Source: Pirellulaceae bacterium
GTDB lineage: Bacteria > Planctomycetota > Planctomycetia > Pirellulales > Pirellulaceae
Length of the DNA: 64,000 nucleotides
Assembly: GCA_029243025.1 (NCBI GenBank)
Contig: JAQWSU010000042.1
Location: 62,001 to 126,000, forward strand
Direction of reading: 5' to 3'
Part shown: positions 37,080-46,225 of the stretch, one piece after another
How positions within the stretch are numbered: the first letter of the stretch is position 1
How the letters are laid out: the number at the start of each line of letters is the position of its first letter
The notes under the pieces: model-generated
The model's database searches: none
What the model was told of the DNA's origin: nothing
The model's input: only the letters and a program-made list of their open reading frames with translations
Translations under genes and position numbers: made by a program

Positions 37080-37535
37080 CTAGGATAGCAATCGTTCGAT
37101 TTGTGCGCGTCGGTAGGTGGAAATAGTCTTTGGGATTCGCTTTGCAAACCATGGGTGGACGACGCTTCCTAGTGGGCCCCAGTCAATGCCATCGTCGATG
37201 TGATCCACCATTTGAGTACTTTGTTCGGTTGCACGGAAGTCATGACGATGGCCCCATTGCTGATAGGATCCTCGAATCTGTTGATCGACGAAATGGTGCG
37301 GAGGCGAAGAGTCGGTGATTTCCGTTTGCCAATGAAAGGGCATGCCGAGCAACTTGAGTTGGTAATCGATCAACGCGCCGCTTTGCATCCGAATCGGCAA
37401 AGGGGTAAGTATCTGAAATTGAAGTGTGGGAGGGGTGATTTGTTCGAGATTACCCGCATCCGCAAAAAACGCAAACGTGTCGCGGAGGTTTCGAGGAATC
37501 AGTTGCGCTTGCTGCTGTTGGTAAGACTTTGCCAT
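37080..37535 (-). CDS. SRPBCC (START-like) family protein
   Basis: A 151-aa cytoplasmic protein with the helix-grip ligand-binding fold pattern: an N-terminal strand and helix, then GALIDYQLKLLGMPFHWQTEI and the FVDQQIRGSYQQWGHRHDF strands, ending in a long helix RRAQIERLLS. The family includes cyclases and lipid or steroid carriers; the ligand here is unknown. It lies 33 bp downstream of the uracil-DNA glycosylase gene and 18 bp upstream of the protein-transferase gene, suggesting a short operon. Confidence 0.78.
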   Translation of the reverse strand: MAKSYQQQQAQLIPRNLRDTFAFFADAGNLEQITPPTLQFQILTPLPIRMQSGALIDYQLKLLGMPFHWQTEITDSSPPHHFVDQQIRGSYQQWGHRHDFRATEQSTQMVDHIDDGIDWGPLGSVVHPWFAKRIPKTISTYRRAQIERLLS

Positions 37536-37553
37536 TTTTGATGGTGCGGGTGT

Positions 37554-38330
37554 TTAACGGTTTTGCGGGAGGTTGGTGGCCTGGTGGGGGATCCAGACCG
37601 GCTGGATCTCGTCCGTGACATAAGCCTCAAGGATCTGATGGGGATGGTAACGATCCTTGTAACTCATCGAAGGGCAATCTGAAATCCAGTATCCCAAATA
37701 GTGGTGAGCGATCTGATGTTTCGTAGCGTGCTCGATTTCGGCCAGCATAGAAAAGACTCCTGGCCCTTGGGAACGCCAGGCTGGATCGTGAAAAAAGTAA
37801 ATGCTGGATGCGGATTGCTTGGTGATGTCCACGAGTCCCACGCCAACGAGTTGAGTCCCCTGGTAGTATCGGAATTCACGTGCGAATGGAAAATTACCGA
37901 TGAGGAAATGGGTGGTAAACGTTTCTAGGTCTACCTGATTTTCTCGCCAACCGCGACGTTTTGACATGTCGGCATGGTAGGCATTGAAGAGAGCGACCGC
38001 TTCCGTGCAAGGCGACGGAGCGGATACTTCGATACGGATTTCACGATTGCGTCTCCAGCATCGCCGTTGGCTTTTCGTCGCTCGGAACGCCGCGACATCG
38101 ACCCGCAGACTTCTGCATTGATAGCATGATTTGCAGGCAGGCCGGAAGAAATAGGCCCCCTGTCGACGCCAGCCACGGCTCAACATCGCGTCGTAGCTCT
38201 GATTGTCGAGTTTTGCAATGACTTTTATTTCGTAACTGGCTTCCGCGGTCGGTCGATAAGCGCATGGCTCACTAGGGGAGACAATTGAAAGGATGGGAGC
38301 CGGAGTGGATGAGCCGTGGGGATTTCGCAT
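37554..38330 (-). CDS. bpt: Aminoacyl-tRNA--protein transferase (Bpt/Ate1-like)
   Basis: A 258-aa enzyme of the leucyl/arginyl-tRNA--protein transferase family. The N-terminal part has the paired cysteines and aromatic residues of the family: YDAMLSRGWRRQGAYFF near residue 48, then CKSCYQCRSLRVDV. The C-terminal GNAT-like half has YFFHDPAWRSQGPGVFSML, YLGYWISDCPSMSYKDRYHP and a GVGLVDI strand. These enzymes add Leu or Arg from aminoacyl-tRNA to proteins with acidic N-termini, tagging them for ClpS/ClpAP-type degradation. The tRNA used cannot be told from sequence alone; bpt-type enzymes are leucyl. Confidence 0.87.
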   Translation of the reverse strand: MRNPHGSSTPAPILSIVSPSEPCAYRPTAEASYEIKVIAKLDNQSYDAMLSRGWRRQGAYFFRPACKSCYQCRSLRVDVAAFRATKSQRRCWRRNREIRIEVSAPSPCTEAVALFNAYHADMSKRRGWRENQVDLETFTTHFLIGNFPFAREFRYYQGTQLVGVGLVDITKQSASSIYFFHDPAWRSQGPGVFSMLAEIEHATKHQIAHHYLGYWISDCPSMSYKDRYHPHQILEAYVTDEIQPVWIPHQATNLPQNR

Positions 38331-38353
38331 GAGGGTGTGAAGGCAACAGGATT

Positions 38354-39643
38354 CTAAAGGACTTTCGGTTCCCAGCCGGGCTCGTAGCGACGAGTCCAGT
38401 GACTCGCGGCAAGGTCGTCATTCTTGATTTGGCCGTTAGATCCATCGCAGTCCAATGACCGGTTGATGCGGTGCGCGATGTTGCCCAGATGACATAGCAA
38501 CGCGCTCTTGTGGCCATCAGCAATTTCCGCATTCAACGAATGAGGGTCGTCATTTTGAATTGCTTGAATGAAGTTATCGATGTGTTCTTCGTCACCGCTA
38601 TTCGAATCGGTCACTGCTAGTTTGACTTGGTTTCCTCGGTCAAAAAATCGAAAGTTGCCGTTGGCCTCTAATTCAAGGGTGCCGTTCGTGCCGTAGAAGG
38701 TGACAAAACCTTGCCCGTGTTTGTTGCAGCTGAGCCCTTGCCAGCTGATTGAACGATCGTCTACGAAATCAAAGCACACCGTTTGTGTGTCGGGAGTTTC
38801 TTGGTCATCGTCATAGGCGTAACGACCTCCACTGGAGGTTACTCGGATTGGATAGTCGGCCGCCAATCCCCATCGGCAAAGATCCAGCGTGTGAACTCCA
38901 TTGTTCCCGAGCTCGCCGTTTCCCCAATGCCATCGCCAATGCCAGTTGTAGTGCACGACATTTTCAAAAAAAGGTCGTCGAGGGGCGGGACCTTGCCATA
39001 ATTCATAGTCCAGCGTATCGGGAGCTGTTGTCGCGGATTGGGTTCCGATCGAGACTCGGGCATTGTCGTACCAGCATCGAGCAAGATACACGCGACCCAA
39101 CAAACCATTTCGCAGCTGTTCAATTGCCCGGATCGTACCCGCACTACTGCGTCGCTGAGTGCCGACTTGAACGGCCCGCTGGTGTTTGCGAGCGGCTTGA
39201 ATCATCCGCTCCCCTTCTTCGGGAGTATGGCTGCACGGTTTTTCCACGTAGACATGTTTTCCTGCTTGGCAAGCAAGGATCGTGGCCGTCGCATGCCAGT
39301 GATTCGGTGCCGCACAGACGAAGGCGTCAATAGATGGATCGTCCAGGATTTTCCGAAAGTCGGTCACGCCCTTGACCTGGTCGTGGCCTTGGGCTGCCAG
39401 TTGTTTCAGGCATTTCTGCAATCTTGTCTCGTCAACATCACTGACATAACGTATTTCGACATCTTTGCGCTTGCCAAAACGTTTTGCCAAAGCCAAGCCC
39501 CGATTGAGCCCCATGATTCCGATGCTCACCCGGTCGCCGTCCCCCGCGGTAGCAGCTCGCAATGTCTGGGGCAGCGCTATTCCCGCAGCGCTTACCAAAG
39601 CCGTGTTGCGAAAAAACTTTCGACGACCGATGATATCCGACAT
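38354..39643 (-). CDS. Tat-exported Gfo/Idh/MocA oxidoreductase
   Basis: The 429-aa protein has a twin-arginine-like leader (GRRKFFRNTALVSAAGIALP) and a GxGxxG-type fold (SIGIMGLNRGLALA near residue 40). AAPNHWHATATILACQAGKHV and YVEKPCSHTP segments follow, typical of Tat-exported planctomycete members. EKPC near residue 147 carries the conserved Lys. The C-terminal part contains NGVHTLDLCRWGLA. It is probably a periplasmic oxidoreductase. It is divergently transcribed from the large PVC-type CxxCH gene, with 134 bp between, so the two may share regulation. Confidence 0.87.
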   Translation of the reverse strand: MSDIIGRRKFFRNTALVSAAGIALPQTLRAATAGDGDRVSIGIMGLNRGLALAKRFGKRKDVEIRYVSDVDETRLQKCLKQLAAQGHDQVKGVTDFRKILDDPSIDAFVCAAPNHWHATATILACQAGKHVYVEKPCSHTPEEGERMIQAARKHQRAVQVGTQRRSSAGTIRAIEQLRNGLLGRVYLARCWYDNARVSIGTQSATTAPDTLDYELWQGPAPRRPFFENVVHYNWHWRWHWGNGELGNNGVHTLDLCRWGLAADYPIRVTSSGGRYAYDDDQETPDTQTVCFDFVDDRSISWQGLSCNKHGQGFVTFYGTNGTLELEANGNFRFFDRGNQVKLAVTDSNSGDEEHIDNFIQAIQNDDPHSLNAEIADGHKSALLCHLGNIAHRINRSLDCDGSNGQIKNDDLAASHWTRRYEPGWEPKVL

Positions 39644-39777
39644 ACTGAACGCCTGCTAAGGGGGTTGGATTGAGAATAAGACGATTTAATCAAAAAATGT
39701 CTCTGCCCTGATTCTATCAAAAAGATGATGACACGATTGGGTGAACGGATCAACGGTTAAAAGAAAGGCTTGAAGCG

Positions 39778-42700
39778 ATGTCGATCGGCTACACGGTGAA
39801 ACTGGGGTTTCGAGTAGCCCTAGGCTTGCTTTTACTAAATGGAACGCTTCTGGCCGACTTTCCGCAAAGGAAATCGGTGGTGCTGGGGGGGCATCGTTTT
39901 CAAATTCCGACTGGAATGGAGTTGCGACAGGTGGCCGGTCCTCCTCTCGTTTTGCGCCCGATTTGTGCTGATCTGGACTTCGAGGGCCATCTTTATGTTG
40001 CCGATTCGAGCGGATCGAACGCGAACGTTCAGGACCAGTTGCAAAATAAGCCACATCGAATCGTCCGTCTCACCGATTCCGATCGGGACGGTGTTTACGA
40101 CAAGTCGACGGTATTCGCCGATCGCATGATGTTCCCGGAGGGAACGTTGTTTCACCAAGGGTCACTCTATGTTGCAGCGCCGCCGAGTATCTGGAAATTG
40201 ACCGATACGGATGGGGATGGCGTTGCTGATGAACGAATCGAATGGTACGACGGCAAGACGTTGACCGGTTGTGCGAACGATTTGCATGGACCTTATCTGG
40301 GCCGAGATGGATGGATCTATTGGTGTAAGGGGGCATTTGCCGAACAGTCCTTCGAACGTCCGGGACAAGCACCCTGGGTGACGCGAGCCGCCCATGTTTT
40401 TCGGCGACGCCCAGAGGGTGGCCCGATTGAAGCCGTCATGACGGGCGGAATGGACAACCCCGTTGAAGTCGTGTTTACGCCCGGCGGAGAACGTCTGTTT
40501 ACTACAACATTTCTCCAGCATCCGGCCAATGGTTTGCGAGATGGAATAATCCACGCCATCTATGGGGGGGTGTACGGGAAGGTTCACAGCGTGATCGACG
40601 GACACCCTCGTACGGGTGAAGTGATGCCGGTCATGACTCATCTGGGGGCAGCGGCTCCCTGCGGTTTGTGCCTTACTGAGTCGAACGGCCTGGGGGCAAA
40701 GCTGAAGGGAAATGTATTCGCCTGTTCGTTCAACATGCACAAGGTCACCCGACATGTGCTTCACAAACGGGGGGCGACGTTTCAAACGGTTGATCATGAC
40801 TTCTTAGAGTGCGATGATCTCGACTTTCATCCGACGGACGTGCTGGAGGATGCAGACGGAAGCCTGATCGTGGTTGACACGGGCGGGTGGTACAAACTGT
40901 GTTGTCCCACGTCTCAACTCGAAAAACCCGATGTGCTTGGAGCCATCTATCGGGTGACCCGTACGGGGCAAGCAGCGCATTTCGATGCTCGAGGAGAACA
41001 GCTTGATTGGCAACGGTTAATGCCAGGGGAAGTCGTTGCCTTGCTGGGCGATTCTCGCCCGGTTGTCCGGCGTCGGGCCCAATCGCGGGTCGTAAACCAG
41101 CCGGATTTGTTTCTCCAAGAGATTGCCAGCGAGCTTCGATCGAATGAGGATGCAGCTGCGCGGCTGCAGTTGGTATGGACTGCCATTCAGTTGTCCGGCG
41201 ACGAAGCACGAGCGATCGTGCGGTTAGCACTGGACGATCACGATGCCACCGTCCGCCAGGCGGCGGCACACGGTGTGAGTCTTTGGCGCGACCATCTAGC
41301 GATAGGGAGTTTGGAACGCCTGCTGAATAACGAATCGGTTCACAACCGTCGCGTGGCGGCCGAGGCACTCGGACGATTGAGGCAACCGCTTGCCATTGAT
41401 CCGATTTTGAAATCATTGGAAACAGCCGAAGGGCGTGCCTTGACCCATTCTTTGACCTATGCCTTGATTGAAATCAATCAGGCGAAACGCGTGCAAGAAC
41501 AACTCTTTGCCCGTGGACCCAAGGTGTTTCGTGCTGCCGCTACGGCACTCGATCAGATGCAACCGAGTCAATCGCAAGCCGATGACATCGTTCCCCGTCT
41601 GCTGAGTCTTAATGCGGAAACGCGTCAAGTGGCTGGCTGGATTGTGGAGCAGCATCCGGAATGGGGAAAGCAAGTTGCGGAAGTTTTGCAAACGCAGATT
41701 CAAGCGGACGACGAGCACGATGAGGTGCGACGTCTGCTGTTGGACCTTGTTCCGTTACTTTTTGATAACAAAGAGGTTCAGGGTGTCGTGGGGCACTTGC
41801 TCGCAGATTCGAAGCTTGATGTGGTCAAGCGACGTCAGTTGCTTGGGGCGATTGCCAAGCGACCTCGATCGACTCTGCCAAAAACTTGGCTTGAACCCTT
41901 ACGGGACGCGGTTAACGATCCGGATTTGTCGCGGCAAGCGGTCGAGGCCCTGATGGCGTTCGGAGAGGCTCCGTCGCAGCAGTCTATCCTGAAGACTGCC
42001 CTAATCGAGTTGGCAGAAGATAGGGCAAGGCCTGATCCGCTAAGACTGAAAGCTGCTGCCGCTTTGGGGCCTGGTCGGATTCGGATTTCAGGCGAACTAT
42101 TTACGCTGTTGTGTCGGTTTACGTTAGATGAAGACGAGCTGGAAAATCGACGGCTAGCCGTCGCGGCGCTGATTCAAGCGAAACTTTCGCGGCAACAGTT
42201 GCTCGATTTGGCCGGCTCCCTGGAGGTCGTCGGACCGATGGAGCTGGGATCGCTTCTACAGGCATTTCAAAAAAATAACGACGACGCGATTGGAACCGCC
42301 TTGCTCGTGGCCCTTTCGGAATCTGAGTTTTCGGACGCCCTGCCCTCCTCGGTGATTCTGACGAGCATGAAAGATTTTGGATCGGACATCCAAGCACGAT
42401 TGAAAGATTGGCTGCAGCTGAATCAGCTAGATTTAGCCGCGGACCGCGAACGGCTTGAGCAATTACTGGGGGAGTTACCCGGAGGTGATATTCGTCGTGG
42501 GCAACGCGTTTTTCATTCCGCCAAGGCCGCCTGTGCCGCATGTCATGCCATGGGCTATCTGGGGGGTCAAATCGGTCCTGATCTGACACGCATTGGGAAA
42601 ATTCGTTCCCGTCGCGATCTCCTGGAGGCGATTGTGTTTCCGAGTGCCAGTTTTGTTCGAAGTTACGAGCCCCTGAATGTGACGACCCTGGATGGTCGTG

Positions 42701-42900
42701 TGGTTAGCGGTGTTGTTCGGGAGGATAGTCGAGCCGGGATCACGCTGATCGATACGCAGCGGCAAACGCGGTACATTGCTCGGGATGAAATCGATCAGAC
42801 GTTGCCGGGAAAGTTATCGGTGATGCCAAGTGGCCTCGATCAGCAGTTAACGCCGGGTGAACTCGCTGACTTACTTGCCTTTTTGCAGTCCGCAAAATAG
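39778..42900 (+). CDS. PVC-type secreted dehydrogenase-like protein with HEAT repeats and CxxCH
   Basis: A 1040-aa protein with a signal peptide (about residues 10-24). It then has an NHL/dehydrogenase-like propeller (about residues 30-395, with the repeated SDRDGVYD and TDTDGDGVADERI calcium-like loops), HEAT-repeat helices (about 430-860) and a cytochrome-like CAACH at 919-923. The closing KLSVMPSGLDQQLTPGELADLL matches the Pirellula/Verrucomicrobium haem-binding family. It is a paralogue of the gene at 4084-7299. The protein probably acts at the cell surface or periplasm in sugar oxidation; the substrate is unknown. Confidence 0.9.
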   Translation: MSIGYTVKLGFRVALGLLLLNGTLLADFPQRKSVVLGGHRFQIPTGMELRQVAGPPLVLRPICADLDFEGHLYVADSSGSNANVQDQLQNKPHRIVRLTDSDRDGVYDKSTVFADRMMFPEGTLFHQGSLYVAAPPSIWKLTDTDGDGVADERIEWYDGKTLTGCANDLHGPYLGRDGWIYWCKGAFAEQSFERPGQAPWVTRAAHVFRRRPEGGPIEAVMTGGMDNPVEVVFTPGGERLFTTTFLQHPANGLRDGIIHAIYGGVYGKVHSVIDGHPRTGEVMPVMTHLGAAAPCGLCLTESNGLGAKLKGNVFACSFNMHKVTRHVLHKRGATFQTVDHDFLECDDLDFHPTDVLEDADGSLIVVDTGGWYKLCCPTSQLEKPDVLGAIYRVTRTGQAAHFDARGEQLDWQRLMPGEVVALLGDSRPVVRRRAQSRVVNQPDLFLQEIASELRSNEDAAARLQLVWTAIQLSGDEARAIVRLALDDHDATVRQAAAHGVSLWRDHLAIGSLERLLNNESVHNRRVAAEALGRLRQPLAIDPILKSLETAEGRALTHSLTYALIEINQAKRVQEQLFARGPKVFRAAATALDQMQPSQSQADDIVPRLLSLNAETRQVAGWIVEQHPEWGKQVAEVLQTQIQADDEHDEVRRLLLDLVPLLFDNKEVQGVVGHLLADSKLDVVKRRQLLGAIAKRPRSTLPKTWLEPLRDAVNDPDLSRQAVEALMAFGEAPSQQSILKTALIELAEDRARPDPLRLKAAAALGPGRIRISGELFTLLCRFTLDEDELENRRLAVAALIQAKLSRQQLLDLAGSLEVVGPMELGSLLQAFQKNNDDAIGTALLVALSESEFSDALPSSVILTSMKDFGSDIQARLKDWLQLNQLDLAADRERLEQLLGELPGGDIRRGQRVFHSAKAACAACHAMGYLGGQIGPDLTRIGKIRSRRDLLEAIVFPSASFVRSYEPLNVTTLDGRVVSGVVREDSRAGITLIDTQRQTRYIARDEIDQTLPGKLSVMPSGLDQQLTPGELADLLAFLQSAK

Positions 42901-42923
42901 TGCTGGCGTGAGCAGTACGGCGC

Positions 42924-42960
42924 AAAAAAAACTCGGCAACGGTTCAAACCCGCTGCCGAG
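42924..42960 (-). terminator. Intrinsic terminator after the dockerin-like PEP-CTERM gene
   Basis: On the minus strand CTCGGCA (42960-42954) and TGCCGAG (42938-42932) form a 7-bp stem around a 15-nt loop and are followed by eight Ts (42931-42924). It ends the minus-strand gene starting at 44397, 25 nt past its stop. Confidence 0.82.
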
Positions 42961-42984
42961 CGAAATGGTCAAGAGGTCAATGCT

Positions 42985-44397
42985 CTAGCGACGTCGCCAG
43001 AAGAGTAGGAGCCCGGTTGCAAGAAGTACCAGGCTGGACGGTTCCGGGACAGCTGCAGCAGCTGGATTCGGTCCGCCAGGTCGCAATCCGGCATCGTATC
43101 CGCCGTTGTTGAAAGCTGCGACGAAGTCGCCTGAATTGAAACGGCCATCGCCGTCCCAATCGCCCTGGTTCCAGGTGGCGTCGGCATCTTGCTCATATTT
43201 CGCTGCAGTAAAGACGACCACAAAGTCGCCACTGTCGAAACGGCCATTCAAATCGGCGTCACCCATCCAGGTATTTTTTAGTTCATTGACCCACAGGACG
43301 CGATCATTGGTATCGACAACACCGTCGGCGTTCTCATCAAAAGCCAAATCTTGCGAATTGATGGCGGCAGCTTGGAGATCCAAGTCGCCGGCGTCTAAGG
43401 CACCATTTCCGTTGTAGTCACCCCGTGGTCCGCCGGTTACAGGTTCAATGACGCCTTCGGCAATCGAGATGAAATCGAGATCCCATGCACTGGCGCGAGA
43501 CGTTCCTGGGATACCAATGGAAAGTGGCCCCATGCCACCGCCGTCGCTGCGAATGCCGGCTGTCACGTCAAATTCACTCGCTTCTGTACTTCCATTTGTG
43601 TAAACGTTAATTCGATGGGAACCAGGGCCATCGGGTGTGCCCTGAATCGTGATCCAGAATTCCTGCCATTCTGAAATGTTTTCGATCTCCAAGAAATTCT
43701 CATCGCCGGCACCCGTGTCACCACATCCTTTGCAGGCTATGTCTTCACTCAAATCATTCAATAGCAAACCGTTCTGGCCTACTCCATCGCCTTCCTCTGT
43801 GGTCAAAGCGAACCCAACCGATCCCAAGTTGAACGGTTGAAAGAGGCTGATGTGGGCCGTCGAATCGAATTCGATGATGTGTTCGCCAAGGCCGTCAGTG
43901 GGCCATTCGTCATCGGCGCCGCCCCCGTCCGGATACCAGGGGTCGATGGGACCCGTGGCGGCAGTCGAGATTCGACCGCGAAATGAAAAAGTGAAGCCAT
44001 CTTCTAGGAACTCTTCACCGATCCCATCCAAATCAACAATGTCTCGGTCGAAAAAGATTTTGCGATTGCTCGGATCTCCACCGATTCCTGTTTCATCCAC
44101 ATAGTCACGCGGATCCCCCGTGTCCTGGATGCGAATAAAAGTTGTGTCGCCTTCCTTTAGCGCGGAGACACCGCCAGGTGCGTCTTCGCCGATGTCACTC
44201 CCATCCCATGAGTCCGAACCGCCGCCGAAAGTCCATCCGCCATCGAGCGCTTCGCCGGGATCGTCCAACCTCGAATCTCCGTTGTATTGATAGCTCCATC
44301 CGCTTGCTGGGTCGCCGTAGGCCAATCCGGCCCAGGTCGTTTTGCCGCTAATCAGCAAAGTTGAAGCTACCAAAGTGGTCCATAACAAGCACTTCAT
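42985..44397 (-). CDS. PEP-CTERM protein with dockerin-type repeats
   Basis: A 470-aa exported protein: a signal peptide (about residues 1-23), a Gly/Asp-rich beta domain resembling a laminin-like/concanavalin fold (about 30-310), then three dockerin-type EF-hand-like segments (GDYNGNGALDAGDLDLQ near 330, DADLNGRFDSGDFV near 389, GDWDGDGRFNSGDFV near 421), each with Asp/Asn calcium ligands. The end AVPEPSSLVLLATGLLLFWRRR-like tail is the PEP-CTERM sorting signal. It is probably a surface protein that may bind Ca2+ and carbohydrate. A terminator sits just after the stop codon. Confidence 0.87.
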   Translation of the reverse strand: MKCLLWTTLVASTLLISGKTTWAGLAYGDPASGWSYQYNGDSRLDDPGEALDGGWTFGGGSDSWDGSDIGEDAPGGVSALKEGDTTFIRIQDTGDPRDYVDETGIGGDPSNRKIFFDRDIVDLDGIGEEFLEDGFTFSFRGRISTAATGPIDPWYPDGGGADDEWPTDGLGEHIIEFDSTAHISLFQPFNLGSVGFALTTEEGDGVGQNGLLLNDLSEDIACKGCGDTGAGDENFLEIENISEWQEFWITIQGTPDGPGSHRINVYTNGSTEASEFDVTAGIRSDGGGMGPLSIGIPGTSRASAWDLDFISIAEGVIEPVTGGPRGDYNGNGALDAGDLDLQAAAINSQDLAFDENADGVVDTNDRVLWVNELKNTWMGDADLNGRFDSGDFVVVFTAAKYEQDADATWNQGDWDGDGRFNSGDFVAAFNNGGYDAGLRPGGPNPAAAAVPEPSSLVLLATGLLLFWRRR

Positions 44398-44817
44398 CGT
44401 TTCGTCCCTTTCGCTGCCATGTTTGCGTTTACAAACTGATTCATCCAGAGCTGCCTATCCGGTGCCCAGTTTAACGAGATGACAAGGGAAATCCAACTTT
44501 TCGATAGGAAAAAACAACTTGTTTCTGACTAATTGGGTGGGGGTAACTTGGAGTCGTTTCGGTGTGGAGTCAGAATGACGGCGTTTCTGTGATTCGTTGG
44601 GCTGGAGGGAGCCATTCCACTTTGTCTGCGATTGCGGGCGTCATGATGAACGATTGGTGGAATCCCCCAAGTGATTTGGCCCCGAACAAGTTCACTGCCA
44701 AAAAAATCGGCCGAAAAAAAACGAGATTTAGGGCGTTCGATGTTCCAACGATGGTTTTCTTTCAACTAAAATGACGGACACAACTCGTGTTTAAGTTTTG
44801 TACAAGGACTAGGTGTT
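44398..44817. other. Divergent intergenic region, no gene seen
   Basis: A 420-bp gap between the dockerin-like gene and the next Gfo/Idh gene. Runs of A (44699-44722) and low-complexity sequence are present, but no hairpin with a T-run or protein frame is convincing. Promoters for both genes are expected. Confidence 0.4.
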
Positions 44818-46143
44818 ATGACTGAGCATCGTTCGCTAGGCGCATCCCGAAGAAGTTTTCTCAAGAGATCAGCCGTGGTCGCGTCGACGGTCGGTATGCC
44901 ATCGATCGTTCCGGCTTCTGCATTGGGGCTGGGCCCCCATGTAGCCCCGAGCAACCGAATTGCTCTGGGGTTCATCGGTACGGGTGGCAAGGGACGTCAT
45001 AACATGGGGCAGTTCTTGGGTTTCGACGACTGCCAAGTTGCGGCGGTTTGTGACGTTGACTCGGGCCATCTGCAGACCGCGAAGGCTCAGATTGATAAGC
45101 GATATGGAAACAATGATTGCCTGGCGGTAGATGATTTTCGTGAGTTAGCGAGTCGTGATGATTTAGATGCGATCTGCGTTTCCACGCCCGATCACTGGCA
45201 TGCGTTGGCGACAATTGCGGCTCTGAACGGCGGGAAGGATGTTTACTGCGAAAAGCCACTCGCAAACTCAGTTGCGGAGGGACGCGCGATCTGTCGCGCT
45301 GCTGCCCTCAACGACCGGATTGTCCAGACCGGTAGTCACGAACGATCGGGGGAAAGTCGACGTCACGCCTGTGAGTTGGTTCGCAATGGACGAATTGGAA
45401 AGCTCCATACCATTCGCATTAACTTGCCGACAACCGATGCTCACCATCTGAATGTCAAAAAGTGGCTTGGCGAACAACCCGAAGGACCCGCCCCGGACGG
45501 GCTCGATTGGCAGATGTGGTTAGGTCATACACCCGATGTGCCCTTCACCGAAAAGCGTTGCCATTTCTGGTGGCGATTTATCTTGGCGTATGGCGGTGGA
45601 GAGATGACTGATCGAGGAGCCCACGTGATTGATCTTGCTCAATTGGGTGCCGGCAAGGATGATACGGGACCTGTGGAGTGCATCGCGAACGGGACCCAAA
45701 ATCCATCTGGCATTTTCGATGCCTACATGGATTATGTTTTTGTCAATGTTTACGACGATGGTTTGAAAATGATTGGCTCCACCAAGGGACCCCGTGGTGT
45801 GAAATTCGAAGGGGACGAGGGCTGGATTTTCATTCACGTTCATGATCCTCTCGTGGAGGCCAGTGACCCACGGATTTTAGAATCTAAAATTGGCAGGCGA
45901 GACATCCAGCTGGGTCGCAGTCCTGGGCACCATCGTAACTTTATTGATTGTATGAAAAGTCGCCAAGAGCCCTTAGCGACGGCGGAAATTGGGCATCGAA
46001 CAGGATCTATCTGCCATCTCAACAATATCTCGATGAAGCTAGGTCGTCCCATCCGTTGGGACCCGGTCAATGAGGTGATCATCGACGATGAAGAAGCGAA
46101 TGCACTGCTTGCGCCGAGGATGCGAGAACCTTGGAGCCTCTAG
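44818..46143 (+). CDS. Tat-exported Gfo/Idh/MocA oxidoreductase
   Basis: A 441-aa protein with a twin-arginine leader (SRRSFLKRSAVVASTVGMPS) and an AAGGA-like ribosome site upstream. The dinucleotide-binding segment is ALGFIGTGGKGRHNMGQF near residue 51, followed by VCDVDSGHLQ and STPDHWHALATIAALNGGKDV. The EKPLANSVAEG segment carries the conserved Lys, and MTDRGAHVIDLAQLG matches the C-terminal domain. It is the third such gene in the window and the most similar in layout to classic planctomycete secreted members. The following SenB-like gene starts 82 bp downstream. Confidence 0.88.
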   Translation: MTEHRSLGASRRSFLKRSAVVASTVGMPSIVPASALGLGPHVAPSNRIALGFIGTGGKGRHNMGQFLGFDDCQVAAVCDVDSGHLQTAKAQIDKRYGNNDCLAVDDFRELASRDDLDAICVSTPDHWHALATIAALNGGKDVYCEKPLANSVAEGRAICRAAALNDRIVQTGSHERSGESRRHACELVRNGRIGKLHTIRINLPTTDAHHLNVKKWLGEQPEGPAPDGLDWQMWLGHTPDVPFTEKRCHFWWRFILAYGGGEMTDRGAHVIDLAQLGAGKDDTGPVECIANGTQNPSGIFDAYMDYVFVNVYDDGLKMIGSTKGPRGVKFEGDEGWIFIHVHDPLVEASDPRILESKIGRRDIQLGRSPGHHRNFIDCMKSRQEPLATAEIGHRTGSICHLNNISMKLGRPIRWDPVNEVIIDDEEANALLAPRMREPWSL

Positions 46144-46225
46144 CCACTGAGGGCTCGTTGGCTTGATGCAGGCGACGTTCGAGAAGGGACCGTTGTCTTG
46201 TTGAATTCAGCGAAGGGACTCGTTG

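Noticed and set aside
40162-41416. Two long minus-strand frames (211 and 223 codons) within the PVC-type gene
   Set aside because: They run inside the 1040-aa gene that has complete domain support; they reflect GC-biased codon use.
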